Source: Oceanospirillum sediminis (GTDB taxonomy: Bacteria; Pseudomonadota; Gammaproteobacteria; Pseudomonadales; Halomonadaceae). From it: 49,812 nt of DNA. Both the position numbers and the translations under genes were made by a program. Positions 1-8,667 of this stretch are shown one piece after another; within the stretch, counting starts at the first letter, position 1, and each line of letters begins with the position of its first letter. Below the pieces are notes generated by a model. The model searched no databases. It saw nothing but the letters and a program-made list of their open reading frames with translations, and was not told where the DNA came from. The stretch is from contig NZ_JACJFM010000036.1 in assembly GCF_014164585.1 (NCBI RefSeq), forward strand, positions 1 to 49,812. Reading direction: 5' to 3'.

Positions 1-70
1 ACAGCTTACCGCTCCTGGTCGAAATGATCCATGCCTGAATAGCTAATTTGTTTTAAAAACAGTCTATTAA

Positions 71-539
71 GGGCTTTTCAGGGCTGACTACATACAGAAA
101 CCCTGGAATAACGATGACCTGTTACTGACACTTGAGCAGTCACTGCAAGGATTACAGCTCAAACGGGAAAATGAGAAACTCAGTCACCAGCTATCTCAGA
201 CAAACAAGGAGCTTGAAGCACTTAACGGCAACCTGGAAGAAAAGGTTCAGCTCAGAACACAACAGATAAGACAAACTACCTTTAATCGCTGATAAAATTT
301 CCGGAAACGAACAACTCTCGAATGATGAGCAGAAACTGCGTGTTTCAGAAGTCAAACCAGGCATGAGACTGACCAGAAATTTACTGAATGCAAATGATAT
401 CCTGTTACTTGCCGAAGGACATACCCTGACATCGGACAGCCTGGTTCGCTTAAAAACCTTTGATACAGACCGGTCACACCCCCTGGAGCTATTTGTCATT
501 GCCCCGGTGACTCAGGAAGAACAAAAAGAAGCGGAGTAA
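71..539 (+). pseudogene. Remnant of an HD-GYP-type response regulator (catalytic domain deleted)
   Basis: Two pieces of one protein family lie in different frames. Frame A (71-292) reads the end of a receiver domain, with the conserved Lys-Pro-Trp of ADYIQKPW, followed by a coiled coil ending EEKVQLRTQQIRQ, the usual linker to an HD-GYP domain. It stops at 290-292. Frame B (270-539) reads a C-terminal module, VSEVKPGMRLTRNLL...LLLAEGHTLTSDSLVRL, which in this family lies after the HD-GYP domain. The whole HD-GYP region is absent, and frame A has an in-frame stop (68-70) just before the receiver fragment. I infer an inactivated c-di-GMP phosphodiesterase regulator carrying an internal deletion. 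Bases 1-70 show nothing I can assign. Confidence 0.7.
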
Positions 540-577
540 ATCAGAGCAAGCGGTAAAAAGCAGAATCAGATGCAACA

Positions 578-597
578 GCAGCCACCAGAGTGGCTGC
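578..597 (-). terminator. Hairpin, probable terminator of the PrpE-type gene
   Basis: GCAGCCAC-CAGA-GTGGCTGC forms a perfect 8-bp stem with a 4-nt loop, 55 bp beyond the stop of the minus-strand synthetase gene. No clean U-run follows on either strand, only a T-rich stretch on the minus strand, so termination is inferred. Confidence 0.5.
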
Positions 598-651
598 CAC
601 ATACCTGAACTAAAGGTAGTTTCAGTTATTATTCAGCTAAATATAAAAGAC

Positions 652-2550
652 TTATGCCGTAGCAACACCAATGTTATTTTCAGCCATAATCGCTTCAATC
701 TCTGGTAAACTGGCCGGATCATCAATAGTAGATGGCACCTGATACTCTTTACCGTCAGCAATTGAACGCAGAATATTACGCAGAATCTTACCAGAACGCG
801 TTTTAGGTAACCGATCCACCACGATAGTCTGCTTATAACAGGCCACAGCACCAATCTCTGAACGCACCAGAGCCGCTAATTCTGCTTCAAGTGCCTCATC
901 AGTACCCTCGTAACCATCTTTAGTGATAACCAGACCAACAGGCAACTGCCCTTTAAGCTCATCATTGATACCAATCACTGCACACTCAGCAACACCCGAA
1001 TGAGAGGCTATAATTTCTTCCATCTCACCGGTTGAGAGGCGATGCCCTGCCACATTGATCACATCATCAGTACGCCCCATGATAAAGACATAACCGTCCT
1101 TATCAATATAACCACCATCACCTGTCAGATAGTAGCCATCAAAAGTTGACATATAAGAATTTCTGAAACGACCATGATCACCATATACCGTGGTCAGACA
1201 TCCAGGCGGCATCGGCAATTTAATACAGACACTCCCCTGTTCACCAGCAGGCATTTGGTGACTCTTGCTGTCAAGAATCTGCACATTAAAGCCAGCGGTA
1301 GGTACTGTTGCAGAGCCAGCCTTGGCTTCTCTTGGCTCAATACCCATCTGATTAGATGCAATCGCCCAGCCTGTTTCTGTCTGCCACCAATGATCAACAA
1401 CCGGCACCCCGACCAGCTCTTTCAGCCAGTGGAATGTCGGGGGATCCAGTCTTTCACCGGCCAGGAAAAGATTTTTCAGAGAAGAAATATCATATTTCTT
1501 CAGCGCTTCACCTTCCGGATCTTCTTTTTTCACTGCACGGAAAGCAGTAGGTGCAGTGAAGAAGGCTTTAATCTTATATTCTTCAATCAGTCTCCAGAAA
1601 GCGCCACAATCCGGCGTCTTAACAGGCTTACCTTCATAAACAATTGTAGAGCAGCCTGCCAGTAAAGGCGCATAAACGATATAAGAGTGGCCAACAACCC
1701 AGCCCACATCAGAGGCCGCCATAAAGACTTCGCCCGGATTCATATCGTAAATCGCTTTCATACTGTACTTCAGAGCAACAGCATGGCCACCGTTATCACG
1801 CACAACACCTTTAGGTTTACCCGTTGTGCCTGAAGTATACAGAATATATAAAGGATCGGTTGCCAGCACGGGGGTACAAGGTGCAGGACTGGCATCCGCA
1901 ACCAGCGACTGCCAGTCATAGTCCCGGCCTTCGATCAAAGAAGCGGTTTCCTGCTCACGCTGTAACAGAACGCAAAAGTCAGGCTTATGCCCAGCCAGTT
2001 CAATAGCCTTATCCAGCATCTGCTTATATGGAATAACTTTCTGAACCTCAATACCACAGGAAGCTGATACAATAGCTTTTGGCTGAGCATCATCGATTCT
2101 TACTGCCAGTTCATGAGGGGCAAAACCACCAAACACAACGGAATGAACAGCACCCAGGCGCGCGCAGGCCAGCATAGCAACAACAGCTTCGCTGACCATC
2201 GGCATATAGATAATAACCCGGTCGCCCTTTTCGATGCCTTTAGCAGCCAGGGCTCCAGCAAAAGTGGCAACCTGATCACGCAATTCGGAATAGCTCAGCC
2301 GGGCTTTAATCCCGGTAACCGGCGAATCATAATAAATAGCGATCTGATCACCACGCCCATTTTCAACATGATAATCCAGCGCAGCGTAACAAGTATTCAA
2401 TTCACCATCAACAAACCAACGATCAGTTCCCTGTTCATCCTTACCCAGAATCCGGGTTGGTCTTTTATACCAAGGAATATCTGCAGCTTTTTCAGCCCAG
2501 AAAACTTCAGGTTGGTTAATTGATTTTTCGTATTCGGCCTGATAGGTCAT
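652..2550 (-). CDS. prpE: Propionyl-CoA/short-chain acyl-CoA synthetase, PrpE type
   Basis: 632-residue AMP-forming acyl-CoA synthetase that activates propionate (and probably acetate or other short acids) to the CoA thioester in the cytoplasm. It has the N-terminal ACAS segment (YEKSINQPEVFWAEKAADIPWYKRP), the phosphate-binding loop YTSGTTGKPKGVVRDNGG, the VVDHWWQTETGWA motif of the acetyl/propionyl-CoA synthetase branch, the hinge MGRTDDVINVAGHRLSTGEMEE and the catalytic C-terminal Lys in LPKTRSGKILRN. Length matches PrpE. It is monocistronic and divergent from a HlyU-like ArsR gene, and the shared 411-bp region holds TGTCGACA palindromes. A paralogue lies at 28952-30856. Acetate versus propionate preference cannot be read with certainty. 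Confidence 0.88.
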   Translation of the reverse strand: MTYQAEYEKSINQPEVFWAEKAADIPWYKRPTRILGKDEQGTDRWFVDGELNTCYAALDYHVENGRGDQIAIYYDSPVTGIKARLSYSELRDQVATFAGALAAKGIEKGDRVIIYMPMVSEAVVAMLACARLGAVHSVVFGGFAPHELAVRIDDAQPKAIVSASCGIEVQKVIPYKQMLDKAIELAGHKPDFCVLLQREQETASLIEGRDYDWQSLVADASPAPCTPVLATDPLYILYTSGTTGKPKGVVRDNGGHAVALKYSMKAIYDMNPGEVFMAASDVGWVVGHSYIVYAPLLAGCSTIVYEGKPVKTPDCGAFWRLIEEYKIKAFFTAPTAFRAVKKEDPEGEALKKYDISSLKNLFLAGERLDPPTFHWLKELVGVPVVDHWWQTETGWAIASNQMGIEPREAKAGSATVPTAGFNVQILDSKSHQMPAGEQGSVCIKLPMPPGCLTTVYGDHGRFRNSYMSTFDGYYLTGDGGYIDKDGYVFIMGRTDDVINVAGHRLSTGEMEEIIASHSGVAECAVIGINDELKGQLPVGLVITKDGYEGTDEALEAELAALVRSEIGAVACYKQTIVVDRLPKTRSGKILRNILRSIADGKEYQVPSTIDDPASLPEIEAIMAENNIGVATA

Positions 2551-2604
2551 AGCAGGAGACCTCTTTTGTAGTTGTTATAGAGTGTTTAACTGTTGAGGCA
2601 GTGA

Positions 2605-2814
2605 TTGTCGACACATACCCCTTAAAATCGTCGACAACTTTAATAGATTAATACGCTATTGAAACTAAGACCAAAGGTGAACAATCCCGCAATATAGAGC
2701 CTAACGAGATGTCCCTCTTAATAATTCTCTTTTTAAATCCCCTACATAGAATGTCGACAACCCTGTATATTAGACAAACACAGACTAAAGACCAAAGCCA
2801 AAAATGTTGACAAT
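2605..2814. promoter_or_regulatory. Cluster of TGTCGACA-type palindromes (operators)
   Basis: The 411-bp gap between the divergent prpE-type gene and the ArsR gene (2551-2961) contains TTGTCGACA (2605-2613), TCGTCGACAA (2628-2637), ATGTCGACAA (2751-2760) and a weaker ATGTTGACAAT (2804-2814). All are variants of TTGTCGACAA. Such a palindrome fits the TTGTnnACAA style of FadR-subfamily GntR regulators, some of which control propionate genes; that link is from memory. No GntR gene is in the window. A single half-match, ATGTCGACTAAT (30955-30966), occurs upstream of the second PrpE-type gene. Confidence 0.6.
2628..2798. repeat. Degenerate direct repeat, period about 120 bp
   Basis: TCGACAAC occurs at 2631-2638 and 2754-2761, and ACTAAGACCAAAG at 2664-2676 recurs as ACTAAAGACCAAAG at 2784-2797. 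Both pairs lie 120-123 bp apart in the same order. This suggests an old tandem duplication of part of the promoter region, with the intervening sequence largely diverged. Confidence 0.45.
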
Positions 2815-2961
2815 ATTAATAAAGTGAATACTCGGCTTTCCTAGAAAGCAAACTCCCTTTATAATCAGGCACTTTGCGGGAATAAGATTGATTATCTATT
2901 GATTTCCGTAATAACTGTACTAACATTTATAAAAACTAAATTAGTTCTAGCGAGTAAAAAA

Positions 2962-3291
2962 ATGGCAACTTTCGAGGATGCAGCCCAGGAAAAAACGGGT
3001 CTGGCTTCAATGCGCGATAATGCTAAGGAGGCAACCGCGTTATTAAAAGCTCTGGCTAATGAAAATCGTCTTATGATCCTATGCTATCTGGATGGAAAAG
3101 AGTTATCGGTCAGTGAACTGAATGAATCTCTGGATCTGAGTCAATCCGCATTATCACAGCACCTGGCGGTCTTAAGAAGAGACAACCTGGTAAAAACCAG
3201 AAGAGAATCACAGACAATTTATTATTCACTGAATGGTGACAGAGCGGGCACCGTTATCCGAACACTACATCAGATGTATTGTCCCTCCTGA
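2962..3291 (+). CDS. ArsR/SmtB-family transcriptional regulator, HlyU-like
   Basis: 109-residue winged-helix regulator. The core reads ALLKALANENRLMILCYL, then SVSELNESLDLSQSALSQHLAVLRRDNLVKTRRESQTIYYSL (recognition helix and wing), ending HQMYCPS. This closely follows the HlyU/BigR group, which lacks the ELCVCDL metal-binding motif of classical ArsR and often senses redox or sulfur state. Two cysteines (in LMILCYL and MYCPS) sit where redox-active cysteines occur in that group. The ATG at 2962 gives the normal family length; a TTG at 2899 would add 21 residues with no visible Shine-Dalgarno. It diverges from the PrpE-type gene and may autoregulate. Targets are unknown. Confidence 0.85.
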   Translation: MATFEDAAQEKTGLASMRDNAKEATALLKALANENRLMILCYLDGKELSVSELNESLDLSQSALSQHLAVLRRDNLVKTRRESQTIYYSLNGDRAGTVIRTLHQMYCPS

Positions 3292-3327
3292 CATCCCTGC
3301 TTGAGTGTTGACCGCAGGGACGCGGGA

Positions 3328-3346
3328 AGCATGCTTTAAGTATGCT
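3328..3346 (+). terminator. Weak hairpin after the ArsR gene
   Basis: AGCATGC-TTTAA-GTATGCT (one G-T pair) lies 37 bp after the ArsR stop. There is no U-run, so it is only a possible terminator. The rest of 3292-3520 shows nothing I recognise. Confidence 0.3.
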
Positions 3347-3520
3347 GCCTGTCAGCAATAGTGTCTTCTGCCTCGATCAATCAGAAAAAACTACATTAAA
3401 TTATAAACATAACCAGATAACATCCACTGGCGTCAGATTTTATTAGTATTGACTTTCCGGTTGATAGTACTCAAAATTAATGAAACCTTATATATTCAGC
3501 TTTGCCACAAAGGACTGGGA

Positions 3521-5359
3521 ATGCGCCCCTCTTGCTTCTTCAATAAGCAGCTTCTGACTTTTTTCCTGATTTCAATTACTTTACTACTCAGCCCATACAG
3601 CTCGGCACGGTTTATCGCTCCAGCCAGAACTCCGATGGATAACTATGCACTGGTATCTCTGCTACACAATGATCTGACTCAGCTCTATCAGCTCTATAGC
3701 AAAGACGAAAAAGCAGTTACTCAGCCTGTCAGCACTCAGAAGCAGCCTCGCCATGTTTATCAGAAGGCTTTGGAGGTACTGGGAAAAATCAATCGCCTGA
3801 GAGTCATTAAAGGCCTTGGCCCTGTTGCCACCCCACACTATCCGGTGCGCTTAATTACCCCGGATGAAGTTTATGGGCTGGTCAAACATGTGCGAAATGA
3901 ACTTCATCTGCTGATACCTGAGGATCAGCGCAAAAACAGAACTACTCCAGTTATTCATAAAAACATAGTTCCAGGCGATGTTTATTCAAGTCTGCAATGG
4001 GCTTCCCTCAGAATCGACCCTCTGTTAGGTGTAAGAGGATACACTCCTAATGAGGTGTACCAACTGGCAGAGTACATTGTTGAGCAGATCCGTTTTCTGC
4101 GTTTGAGCCAGAATCTTGCAGAAATACGCAAAAAGCCAGCAAAAACATCTGGCAAACACCCTAACCATGCTCTGAAAGCAGCTATTGATCTACAACAAAA
4201 AGTCTTTCAGGCGCAAATCAACCTATGGATGCCTCTTCCGGAAAAACCGCCTGAGATACCCCACAGAGTGATCAGCCCTACGGATGTATACGATGCTTTG
4301 CAGGTGATTCTGGCAGAGTTACAGCGCATGAAATATCGATTAGGTGTTAACAGAGAGATACCCTATCCAGCACTAAAAACAAATAAAACACCAGATGATG
4401 TTATCCAGTTACTGGTATACGCCAGCAACCTGATACCATCGTTTAATAGCGAAAGAGCCATAAGACAATACGATAATAATCAACTGGACAAGACACCGGA
4501 TGATAGTTTCCGGGTTGCCAGTGAAGTATTACATATGCTGACTGAACTGAACAAAGCCAGAGGCATCACTGTTCGGGCTGAGCATGAAGAGATATATCAG
4601 GACATCACACCCAGACACGCTTATCAGGCAGCCCTGCATAATGTTCGCCGGACAAATGAGCTGAGAGCGATGTCAGGATATATTCCGGGCAACACTCCTT
4701 CACTCCCCCTCAGAACCATTACACCGACAGATATTTACGAAATAACCAGCCGATTAAAGCAGGAAATAGAGATTTTCTTTGCCAGCACAGGCTTTAACTA
4801 CACAACAAAGCATCAGGATACGTTTTTTGGTAAGAAGCCAGAAGATATTTTTATTCTGATGCGCGCTATTCATGAACAACTGAATGCACTATCCGGAGCA
4901 GATACAGTCGGAGCCAATCCGATCATTGCTGAAGCCGATGACATCATTGCAACACTGAAAAACATCCATCAGCATCTGAGCTTTGAGTTACCAGAGTTCC
5001 CTGAAAAAAAAGAAGAAAATGCGCATCTCATTCTCAGCAAGCCGGGGATACATAAGAAGAGTATTCAGTTATTGAACCTGACAGATCAAGTCAGGGAAAA
5101 AGCGGGAAGTTTTGCACAGGTTGCTCCGGGCTATTCTGATCCCGGAAAATCCAGCTATGCAGCTATTTACGCCAATATGTCACAAATTCATGATGAATTG
5201 ATTGCCATTAAACCTCATATTGGTATTTTTTCCGTCCACAGAAAACCTTCCACCATATCAGCAGAGAAGTCGGATGAAGAGAAAGCCTTACAGAAGTTGA
5301 ATGACCGGCTACAGCTCATTGAAATCTATCTGAAAAACCTTCTGAATCCAGGGCACTGA
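3521..5359 (+). CDS. Secreted protein of tandem degenerate (T/S)P-x-D-V-Y repeats, unknown function
   Basis: 612 residues from the ATG at 3521, preceded by AAGGA. An earlier TTG at 3449 would only bury the signal peptide. The first residues form a typical Sec signal (basic MRPSCFFNKQ, then a Leu-rich core ending SPYSSA), so the protein is predicted to be periplasmic. The rest is about twelve to fourteen degenerate units of roughly 35-50 residues, each opening with a motif like TPDEVY (113), SPTDVY (252), TPTDIY (401) or KPEDIF (439), followed by an amphipathic helix rich in Leu. This suggests an all-helical repeat rod. I recognise no domain. It ends 2 bp before the hybrid kinase gene, so a role as periplasmic partner or ligand-binding subunit of that sensor is inferred. 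Confidence 0.75.
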   Translation: MRPSCFFNKQLLTFFLISITLLLSPYSSARFIAPARTPMDNYALVSLLHNDLTQLYQLYSKDEKAVTQPVSTQKQPRHVYQKALEVLGKINRLRVIKGLGPVATPHYPVRLITPDEVYGLVKHVRNELHLLIPEDQRKNRTTPVIHKNIVPGDVYSSLQWASLRIDPLLGVRGYTPNEVYQLAEYIVEQIRFLRLSQNLAEIRKKPAKTSGKHPNHALKAAIDLQQKVFQAQINLWMPLPEKPPEIPHRVISPTDVYDALQVILAELQRMKYRLGVNREIPYPALKTNKTPDDVIQLLVYASNLIPSFNSERAIRQYDNNQLDKTPDDSFRVASEVLHMLTELNKARGITVRAEHEEIYQDITPRHAYQAALHNVRRTNELRAMSGYIPGNTPSLPLRTITPTDIYEITSRLKQEIEIFFASTGFNYTTKHQDTFFGKKPEDIFILMRAIHEQLNALSGADTVGANPIIAEADDIIATLKNIHQHLSFELPEFPEKKEENAHLILSKPGIHKKSIQLLNLTDQVREKAGSFAQVAPGYSDPGKSSYAAIYANMSQIHDELIAIKPHIGIFSVHRKPSTISAEKSDEEKALQKLNDRLQLIEIYLKNLLNPGH

Positions 5360-5361
5360 AA

Positions 5362-8300
5362 ATGCGCGAATTCCTTTATTCCACTCCAATGCGCTTTGGT
5401 ATTTATTCCCTGCTGATTAGTCTTATCGGTATGATGGCTATTGCCTTTCTGACCTATGACAGTTCTGCAAAACTACTGGAAACGCAAGCTCTGGCCAGAT
5501 TAAGTGATGACCTGCAACGTGAAGAGTCTCTGTTTATGGAGCAGGTCAGAACCCTGAAAGACGACATTAGGTTGCTGAGTAACAATGCCTCAGTATCGGG
5601 TATAGTCAGGGCTCGCCAGGGTAACGGTTATGATGAACAGGAAAATATGACACTGGCGATGTGGCAACAGCGCCTGTCATCAATGACAGGTACGGTTATG
5701 CAACAACGCAGTACCTATCAGATTGTTCAGCTCAGAGCATTATCAGATAATAGCCTGCTATTGAATATGGAGAGACAGGACAACGTTGTATTAACACTTC
5801 CAACATCTGCTTCAACCGCTGAATCTCTGAACGAAGCTTATGAACGCGCAAAAATATCCCTGATCAACCAGATCGATATCAGCAACCCTGTACTACTGAA
5901 AAAAGATCAACGGGTTGCCTTCCCTCCCCAGTCCGCCATTTTTGCCAGTCGATTAATCAGGGACAATCAAGGGCAGCCTTATGCGATCCTGGTAATCCAG
6001 GTCAACTTTGATCTTATGGCCTCGAACCTGAAAGCATCAAAAGATGATATATCCTACTTTGTTGCCAATGAAGCAGGGCAGTATATTGCCCATTCTGACC
6101 CTTACCGGAATTGGGGCGCAGAACTGAACCCTCAGTACACGATAGCTAAAGACTTTCCTCTACTGGATGATATCAGCTATCGCCAGAACAGTTATTTCGA
6201 AAAGAAATCCATTGAAACCCTGACAGATGATAGCGGACTGGTCATCAGACATATTCCTCTTCGCTCCGAAGGTTTTACTGAAGGGCTTCTTATTGGAGCT
6301 AAGGCTAATCTGACTCACATACACCAGCAATCACAGGATCTTTTCCGTAATATAATGCTGCTGATGGCTATTGGAGTACTGATCATAGGACTGGTTACCA
6401 CTGCAGCAGCCTATCATCTGACCCGCCCCCTGTTGAGATTAAAAAAGGCGGCCGATGAGATCACTGCAGGCAATAACCAGACTACGATTCCTATTGAAGG
6501 TAAAGATGAGATCTCATCTTTGGGGCGCTCAATTAAAGCAATGCTTGAGCACCTGGATTTATCCCGACAGGAACTGGCAGAGATTAATGCCTCCCTGGAG
6601 CAGAAGGTAACAGATCGGACCATTGAGCTGGAAATTGCTCTGGACCAGGCCAACGCAGCAGCTATAGCCAAAGCACAGTTTCTGGCTACAATGAGTCATG
6701 AGATCAGAACCCCGCTGAATGGCGTTCTGGGTATGACAGAGCTTCTGCTTAATACCCCTCTTAACTCCTTGCAACAACGTCATCTGGAAACAGTCAAACG
6801 TTCCGGAGAAACATTACTGAATCTCCTTAACGATATTCTGGATCTGTCAAAAATTGAAGCAGGGAAACTGACCATTAATCATAGCGAGTTTAATCCAAAC
6901 GAGCTCATAGAAAATTGTGTCATGTTATTTGCCGATACAGCAGGTAAGAAAGGGCTGGAAGTGATACCTGCCACTCTTCCAAATATGCAATACATGCTAA
7001 TTGGAGACCCTGACCGTATCAATCAGGTTCTGATGAATCTGGTTAACAATGCTATTAAGTTCACAGAGCAAGGACAAGTTGTCGTCAGCATTGAAATACT
7101 GGATGAAAGAGATAAGCAATTCCTGCTGAGATTTAAAGTTGAAGATACCGGCATAGGCATTTCTGAAGAAGCCCAGCAGAGACTGTTCCAGAAATTTGTA
7201 CAGCTGGATAATTCATCAACCCGAAAATATGGTGGCACAGGTCTGGGGCTTGCTATATCGCGCCAGCTGACAGAGTTAATGGGCGGACATATTTCTATGC
7301 ACAGCCAGGAAGGCTACGGTACCAGCATCTGGTTCGACCTCCCCCTTGATAAAGGCCGCAGGAGTATCAGCCTGACAGCAGAGCATCAGACATTACTCAG
7401 TCAGACATCAGCCTTGATTATTGATGATAACAGCACAAACCGAGAGCTTCTCCATCACATCATGGAATCCTGGGGTATTCAGAACGATTCATCAGATAAT
7501 GCTCACTCGGCATTTACGCAACTGACTCAGCAAGCAGAATCAGGGAATACCTATGATCTGATTCTGCTGGATCAGATGATGCCAGACATGACCGGCCTGG
7601 AGCTGGCCCGGAAAATCAGGCAGCATCCCTTAATGCAGAACCTGCACATTGTCATGCTCAGCTCAATGGAAATCGGATCGGAACAGGAATGGCAACAAAG
7701 TGGTGTTGATTTTTATCTGCGCAAACCGTTCAGACAATCGGAGCTGTACAACGCCCTGATATCAGTATTGTCAGGTCAAAAAAATCAGATATTGCCAGCT
7801 CAATCCGGCACAAATGATAACCCTATATTCAACCTCACAGAAAAGCAGGGCTGCAGAATACTACTCGTTGAGGACACACCAGTTAATCAACAAGTGTCAC
7901 TGGGGATGTTGAGTCAGACCGGTATCACAGCAGATTTAGCCGAAAACGGCAGCGAAGCTTTAACGCTATACCAGAAAAAAGAGTATGACCTGATCCTGAT
8001 GGATATTCAGATGCCAGTGATGGATGGCTATGAAGCCACTGCACATATTAGAGCATCAGAACAGAACAGCAAACACCACACTCCTATCATAGCGCTGACG
8101 GCACACGCTATGAATGGTGATAAAGAGCTATGTATCAGAAGAGGCATGGATGATCACCTCGCCAAGCCCCTGACCCGAAGAGCTTTGCTTGAAATGCTGG
8201 CTAAATGGCTACCCAACAGAACTCAGGAAAAATCCGTATACAGATCAGAGAAAAACGGCAGAACCGAACCTGCTGCCTTGCCGCCAGGTGAAGACCGGGA

Positions 8301-8667
8301 ACAGAACGAATCGATTGTTCTTGATAAAAATGTACTGCAAAAACTATCTGAAGATCTTGGTGGTCAGAGCCTGCAGCCCGTATTAAACACTTTTTTATCT
8401 GGTTTACCTGAACTGGAAAGCAATATAATAAGTGCATTTAAAATAAAAGATTACGATAAAATGAAAAAATCGGCGCATCGACTGAAAGGCAGCGCCAGAA
8501 GTCTCGGAGCCTGCCAGGCTGGCGATCTGGCTGAACAAATAGAACAACACGCCAGATCAGAAGATTATAGCGAGTTAAAAGCTACAACCGAGCAACTGGG
8601 TCCTGCGATTAAAGCACTGGAAGAAGCCTTACAGGATTTGAATATTGAGGCATCCTGCAATGAATAA
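5362..8667 (+). CDS. Hybrid sensor histidine kinase (sensor-HAMP-HisKA-HATPase-REC-REC-HPt)
   Basis: 1101 residues. TM helix about 12-32, a periplasmic Cache-like sensor (about 35-325), TM about 328-351, HAMP (LTRPLLRLKKAADEITAG), coiled coil, then HisKA with His446 in MSHEIRTPLNG. HATPase boxes are NLVNNAIKF, VEDTGIGI and GGTGLGLAIS. REC1 has Asp737 (LILLDQMMPDMTG), REC2 has Asp881 (LILMDIQMPVMDG), and the HPt domain has His1039 (SAHRLKGSARSLG). All phosphotransfer residues are present, so a complete BarA/TorS-style internal relay is expected. The start is 2 bp after the repeat-protein stop (TGAAAATG), and its last 8 bases overlap the next start codon. Both signs indicate one translationally coupled operon. 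Confidence 0.93.
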   Translation: MREFLYSTPMRFGIYSLLISLIGMMAIAFLTYDSSAKLLETQALARLSDDLQREESLFMEQVRTLKDDIRLLSNNASVSGIVRARQGNGYDEQENMTLAMWQQRLSSMTGTVMQQRSTYQIVQLRALSDNSLLLNMERQDNVVLTLPTSASTAESLNEAYERAKISLINQIDISNPVLLKKDQRVAFPPQSAIFASRLIRDNQGQPYAILVIQVNFDLMASNLKASKDDISYFVANEAGQYIAHSDPYRNWGAELNPQYTIAKDFPLLDDISYRQNSYFEKKSIETLTDDSGLVIRHIPLRSEGFTEGLLIGAKANLTHIHQQSQDLFRNIMLLMAIGVLIIGLVTTAAAYHLTRPLLRLKKAADEITAGNNQTTIPIEGKDEISSLGRSIKAMLEHLDLSRQELAEINASLEQKVTDRTIELEIALDQANAAAIAKAQFLATMSHEIRTPLNGVLGMTELLLNTPLNSLQQRHLETVKRSGETLLNLLNDILDLSKIEAGKLTINHSEFNPNELIENCVMLFADTAGKKGLEVIPATLPNMQYMLIGDPDRINQVLMNLVNNAIKFTEQGQVVVSIEILDERDKQFLLRFKVEDTGIGISEEAQQRLFQKFVQLDNSSTRKYGGTGLGLAISRQLTELMGGHISMHSQEGYGTSIWFDLPLDKGRRSISLTAEHQTLLSQTSALIIDDNSTNRELLHHIMESWGIQNDSSDNAHSAFTQLTQQAESGNTYDLILLDQMMPDMTGLELARKIRQHPLMQNLHIVMLSSMEIGSEQEWQQSGVDFYLRKPFRQSELYNALISVLSGQKNQILPAQSGTNDNPIFNLTEKQGCRILLVEDTPVNQQVSLGMLSQTGITADLAENGSEALTLYQKKEYDLILMDIQMPVMDGYEATAHIRASEQNSKHHTPIIALTAHAMNGDKELCIRRGMDDHLAKPLTRRALLEMLAKWLPNRTQEKSVYRSEKNGRTEPAALPPGEDREQNESIVLDKNVLQKLSEDLGGQSLQPVLNTFLSGLPELESNIISAFKIKDYDKMKKSAHRLKGSARSLGACQAGDLAEQIEQHARSEDYSELKATTEQLGPAIKALEEALQDLNIEASCNE

